Shown here piece by piece: positions 32,985-41,018 of a stretch of 64,000 nucleotides of DNA. The translations under genes were made by a program, and so were the position numbers. The notes beneath the pieces were generated by a model, which saw nothing but the letters and a program-made list of their open reading frames with translations, was not told the DNA's origin and did no database searches. Numbering within the stretch: the stretch's first letter is position 1; each line of letters starts with the position of its first letter. This DNA comes from DATMER01 sp963741305 (lineage in GTDB: Bacteria > Acidobacteriota > Thermoanaerobaculia > Multivoradales > UBA5704). The stretch is taken from contig CAVUHL010000003.1 of assembly GCA_963741305.1 (NCBI GenBank), forward strand, positions 1,054,001 to 1,118,000. The letters run 5' to 3'.

Positions 32985-33341
32985 ATGAACTGGATCTTCC
33001 TCGGCGCCCTCGGTGGCGCCATTGCAGTGGTGCTGGGGGCATTCGGGGCGCACGCGCTGGCGGCGCGGCTGGATGCGCGGGCGCTGGAGCTCTGGGAGAC
33101 CGCGGCGCGGTATCTCATGTACGGCTCGTTCGCACTGATCCTCGTCGGCCTTTACGGCCAGCCCGGGGCTCGCCGGATCGACGGCGCGGGATGGTGCCTC
33201 CTCCTGGGGAGCCTGATCTTCAGCGGCACCGTGGCGGCCCTCGCCCTCGGCGGACCGCGCATCCTGGGGGCGATCACCCCGATCGGCGGCACGCTGATGA
33301 TCGTCGGCTTCCTCCTTTTCGCCTGGGCTACACTTCGCTAA
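32985..33341 (+). CDS. DUF423 family membrane protein
   Basis: 118 residues with four membrane helices, starting MNWIFLGALGGAIAVVLGAFGAHAL, the family signature, and ALELWETAARYLMYG. Function unknown. GGGAGGGA lies 6 nt before the ATG. Codons 2-9 are the right-hand 23-bp direct repeat, so an insertion event upstream appears to have used this gene's 5' end. Confidence 0.93.
   Translation: MNWIFLGALGGAIAVVLGAFGAHALAARLDARALELWETAARYLMYGSFALILVGLYGQPGARRIDGAGWCLLLGSLIFSGTVAALALGGPRILGAITPIGGTLMIVGFLLFAWATLR
32990..33012 (+). repeat. 23-bp direct repeat, downstream copy (in DUF423)
   Basis: Identical to 32243-32265 except for one base. It starts in codon 2 of the DUF423 gene. Distance between copies is 747 bp. 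Confidence 0.8.
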
Positions 33342-33352
33342 TCATGCGCTGA

Positions 33353-33358
33353 TACGAT
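33353..33358 (+). promoter_or_regulatory. -10 box of pruA, leaderless arrangement
   Basis: TACGAT is followed by CGCCGC and ATG 33365. The start of transcription would be at the ATG. No ribosome site. Confidence 0.55.
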
Positions 33359-33364
33359 CGCCGC

Positions 33365-34996
33365 ATGTCGAACGCGATCTTTTCCCTCGACCCACCGAGT
33401 AACGAGCCCGTCCGTTCCTACTCTCCCGGATCGGCCGAGAAGAAATCCCTGAAGAAGCGCCTGGACGAGATGATGTCCGAGGAGATCGAGATCCCGGTCC
33501 TCATCGGCGGGCGCGAAGTGCGCACGGGCAGCGTCGCCAACGCGGTCTGCCCCCATGACCACAAGCACGTGCTGGCCCGCTATCACCAAGCCGGCGCCGC
33601 CGAGGTCGAAGCCGCCGCCAAGGCCGCGAAGGAAGCCTGGCACGACTGGTCCTCGACGAGTTGGGAAGCGCGCGCGGCGGTCCTGCTCCGCGCCGCCGAG
33701 CTGCTGGCGGGGCCGTGGCGGGACACGCTCAACGGCGCCACGATGCTCAACCAGTCGAAGACCGTGTACCAGGCTGAGATCGACTCCGCCTGCGAGATGA
33801 TCGACTTCTGGCGCTTCAACCCCTACTTCATGCGCCACGTCTACAGGGACCAGCCCTCGTCCTCGCCGGGCGTCTGGAACCGGGTGGAGTACCGCGCGCT
33901 GGAGGGGTTCGTGTTCGCGGTGTCGCCGTTCAACTTCACGTCGATCGGCGGCAACCTGCCCACGTCGCCGGCCCTGATGGGCAACACGGTGCTGTGGAAG
34001 CCGGCCTCGTCCTCGGTTTACTCGAACTACTACATCATGAAGCTGCTCCAGGCCGCTGGGCTGCCGGACGGCGTGATCAACTTCCTTCCCGGCAAGGCGA
34101 GCAAGGTGGGCGATCCGGTCCTGGCGCACGAGGACTTCGCGGGCATCCACTTCACGGGGTCGACGCCGGTCTTCCAGTCGATGTGGAAGACGATCGGCGA
34201 GAACATCCCCAACTACAAGACCTACCCGCGGATCGTGGGGGAGACCGGCGGCAAGAACTTCGTGTTCGCCCATCCGTCAGCCGACGCGGAGGCCTACGTG
34301 ACCGCGCTGGTCCGTGGCGCTTTCGAGTACCAGGGCCAGAAGTGCTCCGCGGGCTCGCGGGCCTACGTCCCCAGCAGCCTGTGGCCGCGGGTGCGGGAGA
34401 TGCTCGTCGACCAAATCAAGCAGGTGGACATGGGCTCGCCGCTCGACTTCCGCAACTTCATGGCCGCGGTGATCGACGAGCCCTCGTTCGACCGCATCAT
34501 GGGCTTCATCGATCACGCGAAGAACAACAGCGAGTACGAGATCCTGACCGGCGGCAACGGCGACAAGTCCGAGGGCTATTTCGTCGAGCCCACGGTGGTG
34601 GTGACCACGGACCCGAAGGCGCGGCTGATGACGCACGAGATCTTCGGGCCGGTGCTGACGGTCTATGTCTACGACGACCTGAGGCTGGAGGAGACGCTGG
34701 ACCTCGTCGACACCACGAGCCCCTACGCCCTGACCGGCGCCATCTTCGCCCAGGACCGGGGGACGATCGAGCACCTGTCGCGGCGGCTCAGCAATGCGGC
34801 CGGGAACTTCTACATCAACGACAAGCCGACCGGTGCGGTGGTCGGGCAGCAGCCGTTCGGCGGCGCGCGCGCCTCGGGCACGAACGACAAGGCGGGCTCG
34901 ATGCTGAACCTGGTGCGCTGGGTTTCGCAGCGTGCGATGAAGGAGACCTTCGTGCCGCCGAAAGACTTCCGCTACCCGTTCATGGACGAGAAGTGA
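33365..34996 (+). CDS. pruA: 1-pyrroline-5-carboxylate dehydrogenase
   Basis: 543 residues of the aldehyde dehydrogenase superfamily, RocA/PruA type. Motifs: FAVSPFNFTSIGGNLP, FTGSTPVF, RIVGETGGKNFVF (general base Glu) and YQGQKCSAGSRAYV with catalytic Cys at about residue 327; EIFGPVLTVYVYDD; PFGGARASGTNDKAG near the end. Oxidises glutamate-semialdehyde/P5C to glutamate with NAD in proline catabolism. No proline dehydrogenase is adjacent. Its 3' end overlaps the convergent metallo-hydrolase by 17 bp. Confidence 0.96.
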   Translation: MSNAIFSLDPPSNEPVRSYSPGSAEKKSLKKRLDEMMSEEIEIPVLIGGREVRTGSVANAVCPHDHKHVLARYHQAGAAEVEAAAKAAKEAWHDWSSTSWEARAAVLLRAAELLAGPWRDTLNGATMLNQSKTVYQAEIDSACEMIDFWRFNPYFMRHVYRDQPSSSPGVWNRVEYRALEGFVFAVSPFNFTSIGGNLPTSPALMGNTVLWKPASSSVYSNYYIMKLLQAAGLPDGVINFLPGKASKVGDPVLAHEDFAGIHFTGSTPVFQSMWKTIGENIPNYKTYPRIVGETGGKNFVFAHPSADAEAYVTALVRGAFEYQGQKCSAGSRAYVPSSLWPRVREMLVDQIKQVDMGSPLDFRNFMAAVIDEPSFDRIMGFIDHAKNNSEYEILTGGNGDKSEGYFVEPTVVVTTDPKARLMTHEIFGPVLTVYVYDDLRLEETLDLVDTTSPYALTGAIFAQDRGTIEHLSRRLSNAAGNFYINDKPTGAVVGQQPFGGARASGTNDKAGSMLNLVRWVSQRAMKETFVPPKDFRYPFMDEK

Positions 34997-36131
34997 GCCG
35001 TCCGTAGAGGAAGCGCAGCCAGGGACCCGGGAGAGCGAAGGGCAGATCCGCCTTGATCTCTTCCGGGCCTTCGCCCGCCGCGATCCGGGCGCGCAGGAAG
35101 TCGACGGCCAGCCGGGTGTTCTTAAGCCTCGCCTGCAGGTCGTCCGTGCCCGTGATGGGCGGCTCGTGGCCAGTGAGCACCACCGACCCCTCGGGGATCT
35201 GCCGCAGCACCTCTTCCATGTTCTTCAGAAAAGAGTCCGCGTCCTTGCCGGGATCGAACAGCGGCGTCGGATCGTTGCGGAAGTAGGTATCCCCGAGGTG
35301 GACGACGCCCGAGCCGGCGAAGACCACGGCCAGGTCGCCGGCGGTGTGGCTGGGCAGGGGCAGGATGCGGATCTCCTCGCCGTTGAAGTGGATCGTCATG
35401 GCGCGGTCCGTGGTCAGGGTAGGGAGACCGGCCTCGGGGCGCCCGGGCAGGGTCTGGTCGAACACGTCATGCGGCCGGGACAGCTCGGCCCGAGCCGCGG
35501 AGTGGCCGATGACCTCGGCTTCGGCGGCGAAGCGGGCGTTGCCTCCGCTGTGGTCCTCGTGATGGTGGGTGTTGACCAGGAAGCGGACCGGCGCGTTCGG
35601 AGCCAGCTTGCGCAGGGCCTCGCGGACGTTGCCGGCGAGCGCGCCATAGCCGGTGTCCACGAGCAGGATGCCGTCCGGCCCGATGCTGGCCGCCAGGGTG
35701 CAGCCGGCGCCCTCGATGCGGTGGATGCTGCCCTTGACCGGGATCACCTGGAGCTGGATCTCGCCGATGCGGCCGAGGAGCGTGCGGAAGCCCGGCAGGG
35801 CGCGGACGGCCGCGAAGGCGGCATCGGTCTCCGCGAAGAAGACGAGCGGCGCTTCGGCCTTCTCATCCCAGAGGCGGACGAGGGTCGCGAGGGAAGTTTC
35901 GGGGTCTCCGGCCAGGGCCTGCCCGCGCGCCAGCTCGTAGAGCGACGTCGCCCGGTTCGGGTCGCCGGCCGGGAGGAGCTCGACGGCCAGCTTCATGGTG
36001 GCCGCGTAGGTGCGATGGTCGCCGGCCTTGAGCGCGGTGCGGGCTTTTTCGTACAGGTCCCAGTAGTTCGGGGGTTCCTCGCCTGCGAGGAGAGCAGGGA
36101 AGAGCAGCAGCAGGGCGAGGAGCCTTTTCAT
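34980..36131 (-). CDS. Metallo-beta-lactamase fold hydrolase, secreted
   Basis: 383 residues. Signal peptide 1-16 (MKRLLALLLLFPALLA), a helical TPR-like N-terminal region (about 25-110) and an MBL domain with NTHHHEDHSGGN (HxHxDH ligands), HTAGDLAVVF, LGDTYFRN (bridging Asp) and TGHEPPI (last His). The substrate is not evident. TATAGT lies 8 nt upstream of ATG 36131. The preceding gene's stop overlaps this start by 4 bp, so the FAD/Fe-S gene may also be cotranscribed. Confidence 0.92.
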   Translation of the reverse strand: MKRLLALLLLFPALLAGEEPPNYWDLYEKARTALKAGDHRTYAATMKLAVELLPAGDPNRATSLYELARGQALAGDPETSLATLVRLWDEKAEAPLVFFAETDAAFAAVRALPGFRTLLGRIGEIQLQVIPVKGSIHRIEGAGCTLAASIGPDGILLVDTGYGALAGNVREALRKLAPNAPVRFLVNTHHHEDHSGGNARFAAEAEVIGHSAARAELSRPHDVFDQTLPGRPEAGLPTLTTDRAMTIHFNGEEIRILPLPSHTAGDLAVVFAGSGVVHLGDTYFRNDPTPLFDPGKDADSFLKNMEEVLRQIPEGSVVLTGHEPPITGTDDLQARLKNTRLAVDFLRARIAAGEGPEEIKADLPFALPGPWLRFLYGRLTSRP

Positions 36132-38815
36132 GGGCGGTCACTATAGTTCAGCAGCTCGGCCAGATGGAGCGCCCGCCGGCCCGTGGCCTGGCGGATCTGC
36201 TCGCGGCAGCTGAAGCCGTCCGCGAGGAGGAGGGTCTCGGGCATGGCGTCGCGGACGGCAGGCAGGAGGCCCCGCTCGGCGCAGGCCATGGATACCTCGT
36301 AATGGTGGAAGCCGAACCCGCCTGCCATGCCGCAGCACCCTTCCAGGAAACGGGCGTTGGCTCCGAGGAGGCGCTTGTCGGCTTCCAGCCCCATGACCGC
36401 GTGGTGATGGCAATGGGGTTGGACCAGGATGGACGACTGGAGAGGAAGTTTTTCTCCCAGCAGCTCGGCAAGGGTGAGCATCCGGACCGCACCGCCCATC
36501 TCGTCCCGGAACACAGCCACGCAGCTCGGCTCCAATCCGACCATCGGGACTCCCTTCGGCAGGGCATCCAGGATTTCCTGGGACTGCCGGCGGGCGAGGT
36601 CGAGCATCCCTACGTCGTAGAGCGGCCGGCCGCAGCAGAGGCCGGATCGGGGGAGGGTTACGCGAAAGCCGGCGCTCTCCAGGACACGGACCGCCGCGAT
36701 CCCGATCTCCGGCTGGAAATGGTTCGTGAAGGTGTCTGGCCAGAGGAGGACTTCAGGTCCTTCGTTGCTTTTGTGCCGGGAGAACCAGGAGCGGAACGTC
36801 CGCGGCGCGAAGGCGGGGAGGGTGCGGCGCGGATCGATCCCGGCCAGCCGTTTGACCGCGCCGGTCCTCCCCAGGAGGTTGGCGAGCCCCGGCGCCAGCG
36901 AGGCCAGGCGCGACCAGCGGTGGATCAGACCGACCGCGTAGGCGTGGTTGGGACGGCGCCGGCCCTGGTAGTAGCGATGGAGGAACTCGGCCTTGTAGGC
37001 GGCCATGTCGACCCCGGCGGGGCAATCGCTCTTGCAGCCTTTGCAGGAGAGGCAGAGGTCGAGGGCCTCGTGGACCTCCTCGCTGCGCCAGTCGTCCTTG
37101 ATCACCTCGCCGCTCAGCATCTCGAAGAGCAGACGGGCGCGCCCACGGGTCGAATGATTTTCCTCGCGCGTCACCTGCCAACTCGGACACATGACGCCCC
37201 CACTCTCCCTGCGGCAGCGGCCGACTCCCACGCAGTGGGAGAAGTCCGGCTCTCGCAGCGGCGTCCGCATGCGCAGGTCGGCGTCGAGGGGGAGCGGGTC
37301 CACGACCTTGCCGGGGTTCATGCGGCCGTCCGGGTCCCAGATCGTCTTGAACTCCCGGAAGGCGCGGCACAGCTCCTCGCCGAACATCCTGGGCAGAAGC
37401 TCGGCGCGGCCCTGGCCAACCCCGTGCTCGCCGGAGAGCGATCCTCCGTGGCTCGCCACGAGGTCGGCCGCTTCTTCTAAAAAGGCGCGATACCTTTTCA
37501 CCCCGTCCGGGCTCGCCAGGTCGAAGTTGATGCGGGCGTGCAGGCAACCCTCCCCGAAGTGGCCGTAGAGCGCCGCGCCGTATCCGAAGCGGCCGAGGAG
37601 CGCCTGGAACTCGCGCAGGTAGGAGGACAGCCGGGCCGGCGGGACGGCCGCATCCTCCCATCCTGGCCAGGCATCTCCCAGCCTCGGATCGCGGGACGTG
37701 GTCCCCACAGCGGCCTCGCGCACGGACCAGACGGCGGCCTGTCCTGCCGGGTCTTCAATCACCAGAGTCCCGGGCAACCGAGCTGCCAGGCGCCGGGCCG
37801 TCTCCGCGGACTCGAATTCGGCCAGGAGCCAAGCGCCTCCAGGTGGAAGGCCCGCCAGCACCTCGCGGTAGGAGTGGCGGGTGAAATCGTTCTCGACGAG
37901 GAAGCGGTCCATACCCTCCAGGCCGAGCGGACCGGCTTCGAGCAGCTCCATCACGTGATCGGCAGCGGCGAACACGTCCGGGTAGCCGAGGACGAGGAGG
38001 GTGCGGCTCCGAGGAGAGGGCAACAGCCGGACGGTCGCCTCCAGGAACGTGACGCAGGTGCCTTCGGTGCCCGCGAGCGAACGGGCCACCTGGAAGCCTC
38101 TCTCAGGGAGCAACTCGTCCAGGTTGTAGCCGGAGACGCGGCGCGGGATGGCAGGAAAGCGCTCGCGGACTAGGTCCGCGTAGCGGTCCCGAAGGCCGCG
38201 CAGAGCGCCGTAGATCTCTCCCCGCCGACCCCCGGTGCGGACGAGGCGGTCGATCTCCTCCTCGGAGGTCGCGCCGACCCGCAGGCGCAATCCCCCGTAG
38301 GTAAGGATGTCCAGCTCCTCGACGTTGTCGGAGGTCCGCCCGGTCGTGAGGGAGTGGGCACCGCAGGAGTTATTGCCGATCATGCCGCCGAGGGTGCACC
38401 AGGCATGCGTGGCCGGATCGGGTCCGAAGGTGAGGCCATGCTTGCCCGCCGCCCGGCGCAGGTCGTCGAGCACCACCCCCGGCTCCACCCGGGCGATGCG
38501 GCGCTCGGGATCGACCTCCAGAATCCGGTTCAAGTGGCGGGTGAAGTCGAGGACCACGGCCACGTTGCAGGCTTGGCCCGCGAGGCTCGTGCCCGCGCCA
38601 CGGCCGAGCAGGGGAGCGCCGTGCCGGCGGCAGACCTCGACTGCCGCGAGCACGTCGTCGGTGTCCCGGGGGAGCACGACCCCGATGGGCACCTGCCGGT
38701 AGTTCGAGGCGTCGGTGGAGTAGAGCGCCCGGCTGCCAGCGTCGAAGCGCACCTCTCCGCGGAGGGCTCGGCGGAGATCGGCTTCGACGGCTTGGGGGTC
38801 AAACCTGTCAGGCAT
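36128..38815 (-). CDS. FAD-binding and 4Fe-4S fusion oxidoreductase (D-2-hydroxyacid/glycolate type)
   Basis: 895 residues, GlcD-like FAD oxidase joined to a GlpC/CCG iron-sulfur half. FAD_binding_4 at about 30-190 (LLGRGAGTSLAGQA, GNNSCGAHS), FAD-oxidase C at 190-460 (GHFGEGCLHARINFD, SGEHGVGQG), ferredoxin motif CLSCKGCKSDCPAGVD near 590 and two cysteine-rich CCG parts (SGLCCGRPLYD, GCCGMAGGFGF) at the C-terminus. Typical of quinone-linked D-lactate or 2-hydroxyacid dehydrogenases. Divergent from the thioesterase/lyase genes, sharing one symmetric -10 box. Confidence 0.95.
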   Translation of the reverse strand: MPDRFDPQAVEADLRRALRGEVRFDAGSRALYSTDASNYRQVPIGVVLPRDTDDVLAAVEVCRRHGAPLLGRGAGTSLAGQACNVAVVLDFTRHLNRILEVDPERRIARVEPGVVLDDLRRAAGKHGLTFGPDPATHAWCTLGGMIGNNSCGAHSLTTGRTSDNVEELDILTYGGLRLRVGATSEEEIDRLVRTGGRRGEIYGALRGLRDRYADLVRERFPAIPRRVSGYNLDELLPERGFQVARSLAGTEGTCVTFLEATVRLLPSPRSRTLLVLGYPDVFAAADHVMELLEAGPLGLEGMDRFLVENDFTRHSYREVLAGLPPGGAWLLAEFESAETARRLAARLPGTLVIEDPAGQAAVWSVREAAVGTTSRDPRLGDAWPGWEDAAVPPARLSSYLREFQALLGRFGYGAALYGHFGEGCLHARINFDLASPDGVKRYRAFLEEAADLVASHGGSLSGEHGVGQGRAELLPRMFGEELCRAFREFKTIWDPDGRMNPGKVVDPLPLDADLRMRTPLREPDFSHCVGVGRCRRESGGVMCPSWQVTREENHSTRGRARLLFEMLSGEVIKDDWRSEEVHEALDLCLSCKGCKSDCPAGVDMAAYKAEFLHRYYQGRRRPNHAYAVGLIHRWSRLASLAPGLANLLGRTGAVKRLAGIDPRRTLPAFAPRTFRSWFSRHKSNEGPEVLLWPDTFTNHFQPEIGIAAVRVLESAGFRVTLPRSGLCCGRPLYDVGMLDLARRQSQEILDALPKGVPMVGLEPSCVAVFRDEMGGAVRMLTLAELLGEKLPLQSSILVQPHCHHHAVMGLEADKRLLGANARFLEGCCGMAGGFGFHHYEVSMACAERGLLPAVRDAMPETLLLADGFSCREQIRQATGRRALHLAELLNYSDRP

Positions 38816-38823
38816 GTGCGGGA

Positions 38824-38831
38824 ACTATAAT
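38824..38831. promoter_or_regulatory. Shared bidirectional -10 box (24-bp divergent gap)
   Basis: ACTATAAT reads as TATAAT toward the thioesterase (8 nt before ATG 38840) and as TATAGT toward the FAD/Fe-S gene (8 nt before ATG 38815). The whole gap is 24 bp, so both mRNAs must start at or next to their start codons. Confidence 0.65.
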
Positions 38832-38839
38832 CCCCGCTC

Positions 38840-39235
38840 ATGAAGCCCAACACCCACCTTTCCATCGACCGCCGGCTGTGCGGCGCGCCGCTCGAGCTGG
38901 CCGAAGGAACCGCCCGCGTGGCACTCTTCGTCCTTCCCGAGATGGCCGTGGATGCCCGCGGCCTGATCCACGGCGGCTTCGTGTTCGGCCTCGCCGACTA
39001 CGCGGCCATGCTGGCGGTCAACGATCCCAACGTTGTGCTGGCTGGAGCCGAGGTCCGCTTCCTCAAGCCGGTCGTCGTCGGCGAGCAGCTCGTGGCCGAG
39101 GCCTGGGTCGAGGAAACCGATGGCCGCAAGAGCGGGGTGCGGGTCGAGGTGGTCCGGGATGGCGATACGGTGATGAGCGGGGACTTCCGCTGCGTCACGC
39201 TCGCCCAACACGTCCTTGGCGAGGAGAAAGAATGA
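38840..39235 (+). CDS. Hotdog-fold thioesterase (PaaI/FlK-like)
   Basis: 131 residues of the hotdog fold: LIHGGFVFGLADYAAMLAVN is the helix with the HGG-like motif, and VLAGAEVRFLKPVVVGEQLVAEA is the outer strand. Acyl-CoA thioester substrates are likely. Its stop overlaps the start of the next gene (ATGA), so it is translated with the 2-hydroxyacyl-CoA-lyase-like enzyme. Confidence 0.9.
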   Translation: MKPNTHLSIDRRLCGAPLELAEGTARVALFVLPEMAVDARGLIHGGFVFGLADYAAMLAVNDPNVVLAGAEVRFLKPVVVGEQLVAEAWVEETDGRKSGVRVEVVRDGDTVMSGDFRCVTLAQHVLGEEKE

Positions 39236-40962
39236 ACGGAGGCGATCGGGTTGCCGCGGTGCTGCAGGCGCAGGGAGTGCCGTTCCTCTTCACCCTCTGC
39301 GGGGGACACATCTCGCCCATCCTGGTCGGGGCCAAGCGCCTCGGCATCCGGGTGGTGGACGTCCGCCACGAGGTGGACGCCGTCTTTGCCGCGGACGCGG
39401 TTTTCCGCATGACCGGCATTCCGGGGGTCGCGGCCGTGACCGCCGGCCCCGGCGTCACGAATACGATCACCGCGGTCAAGAACGCTCAGCTCGCGCAGTC
39501 GGCCGTGGTGGTGCTCGGCGGCGCCGCGGCCACGCTCCTCAAGGGCAAGGGAGCGCTCCAGGACATCGACCAGATGGCCCTGTTCGCGCCGCACGTGAAA
39601 TGGTCCAGCACCGTGGCGCGCGTGCGGGACGTGGTGCCCGCGCTGGAGCGCGCCTTCCTCGAAGCCCGCACGGGCGTGCCCGGGCCGGTATTCGTGGAGC
39701 TGCCGGTGGACCTCCTCTATGACCAGGAGCTGGTGCGCAGCTGGTACATGGCCGCGGGCAAGGGCGGCGGCCTCGGCGGCGCCGCGCTGCGGTTGTACCT
39801 GAACCGCCACCTCTCGCGCGTCTTTGGCGAGGGAAGCCGGACGCCCAGGACTGCCCAGCCGCCGCGCTTCGCCTCGCCGGCCCCTTTGGACAGGGGGCAG
39901 GTCCGCAAGGCCGCCGCGAAGCTGCGCAAGGCGAAACGCCCGGTGCTCGTGCTCGGCAGCCAGGTGACGCTCGACACCCTCGGAATCCGCGACCTGGTCA
40001 AGGCAATCGAGTCGATCGGCGTGCCCGTCTACCTGGCGGGCGGCGCGCGCGGCCTGCTCGGCGCGGGCAATGCGCTGCAGCTCCGCCACAAGCGCAAGGA
40101 GGCCCTGCGCGAGGCGGACGTGGTCCTCCTGGCCGGCATCCCCAACGATTTCCGTCTCGACTACGGCCGCCACGTCGGCCGCAAGGCCTTCCTGATCTCC
40201 GTGAACCGCAGCGAGCAGGATCTGCGCCAGAACCGCAAGCCGGACCTCGCGGTGCATGGCGATCCGGCGCTGCTGCTCAAAGGGATCGCCGCCACCATGG
40301 AAGGCGGCAGCCGGAAAGGTGACTGGCTGGAGTCCTTGCGCGCCAGAGACCAGGAGCGCGAGAAGGAGATCGACGTGCAGGCGGCTTCCGATGGCGACCT
40401 GGTCAATCCCGTCCAGCTCTTCCGGGAGCTGGAGCGGACGCTCGCCGAGGACAGCGTGCTCGTCGTGGACGGCGGCGACTTCGTGGCCACGGCCTCCTAC
40501 ATCCTGAGCCCGCGCCGTCCGCTCTCCTGGCTCGATCCGGGCGTCTTCGGCACGCTGGGTGTGGGCGGCGGCTTCGGCCTGGGTGCCAAGCTCTGCCGGC
40601 CGGACGCGGATGTCTGGATCCTCTACGGTGACGGCTCGGTCGCCTACAGCCTCGCGGAGTTCGACACCTTCGCGCGCCACGGCATCCCGGTGATCGCGGT
40701 GGTCGGCAACGATGCCGGCTGGACGCAGATCGCCCGCGAGCAGATAGAGGTCCTCAAGGACGACGTGGGCACGGTGCTGGCCCGCACCGACTACCACAAG
40801 GTTGCCGAGGGGTACGGAGGGCGCGGGCTGCTCCTGACCCGCGGGGAAGACATCCCGGCGGTCCTGGAAGAGGCGGTGCGCATCGCCCGGGCCGGCACGC
40901 CGGTACTGATCAACGTCCACCTCGCAAAGACCGAGTTCCGCAAGGGCTCGATCTCGATGTAG
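39232..40962 (+). CDS. Thiamine-diphosphate lyase, HACL2/acetolactate-synthase-like
   Basis: 576 residues of the AHAS superfamily. N-terminal PYR domain with LCGGHISPILVGAKRLGIRV, VRHEVDAVFAADA (catalytic Glu) and AGPGVTNTITAVKNAQLAQS; ALQDIDQ follows; central nucleotide-like domain; C-terminal PP domain with LYGDGSVAYSLAEFD and the distal NDAGWTQ (GDG-N motif, about 464-492). The whole pattern is closer to the animal ILVBL/2-hydroxyacyl-CoA lyase 2 type than to true IlvB. Expected role: splitting of 2-hydroxyacyl-CoA. Cotranscribed with the thioesterase. Confidence 0.9.
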   Translation: MNGGDRVAAVLQAQGVPFLFTLCGGHISPILVGAKRLGIRVVDVRHEVDAVFAADAVFRMTGIPGVAAVTAGPGVTNTITAVKNAQLAQSAVVVLGGAAATLLKGKGALQDIDQMALFAPHVKWSSTVARVRDVVPALERAFLEARTGVPGPVFVELPVDLLYDQELVRSWYMAAGKGGGLGGAALRLYLNRHLSRVFGEGSRTPRTAQPPRFASPAPLDRGQVRKAAAKLRKAKRPVLVLGSQVTLDTLGIRDLVKAIESIGVPVYLAGGARGLLGAGNALQLRHKRKEALREADVVLLAGIPNDFRLDYGRHVGRKAFLISVNRSEQDLRQNRKPDLAVHGDPALLLKGIAATMEGGSRKGDWLESLRARDQEREKEIDVQAASDGDLVNPVQLFRELERTLAEDSVLVVDGGDFVATASYILSPRRPLSWLDPGVFGTLGVGGGFGLGAKLCRPDADVWILYGDGSVAYSLAEFDTFARHGIPVIAVVGNDAGWTQIAREQIEVLKDDVGTVLARTDYHKVAEGYGGRGLLLTRGEDIPAVLEEAVRIARAGTPVLINVHLAKTEFRKGSISM

Positions 40963-40966
40963 GCAT

Positions 40967-40997
40967 AAAAAAAGAGGCTCCGCGTCACCGCGGAGCC
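40967..40997 (-). terminator. Intrinsic terminator of the IPTL-CTERM gene
   Basis: On the minus strand: GGCTCCGCG, loop GTGA, CGCGGAGCC (40976-40997), then CTC and seven Ts (40967-40973). A textbook rho-independent terminator 21 bp past the stop of the giant gene. It also separates it from the convergent lyase. Confidence 0.9.
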
Positions 40998-41018
40998 CAA
41001 TCCCTCCAAATCCCTTCC

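Noticed and set aside
40967..40997. Terminator of the plus-strand lyase gene
   Set aside because: On the plus strand the A-run precedes the hairpin and no T-run follows. It fits only the minus-strand giant gene.
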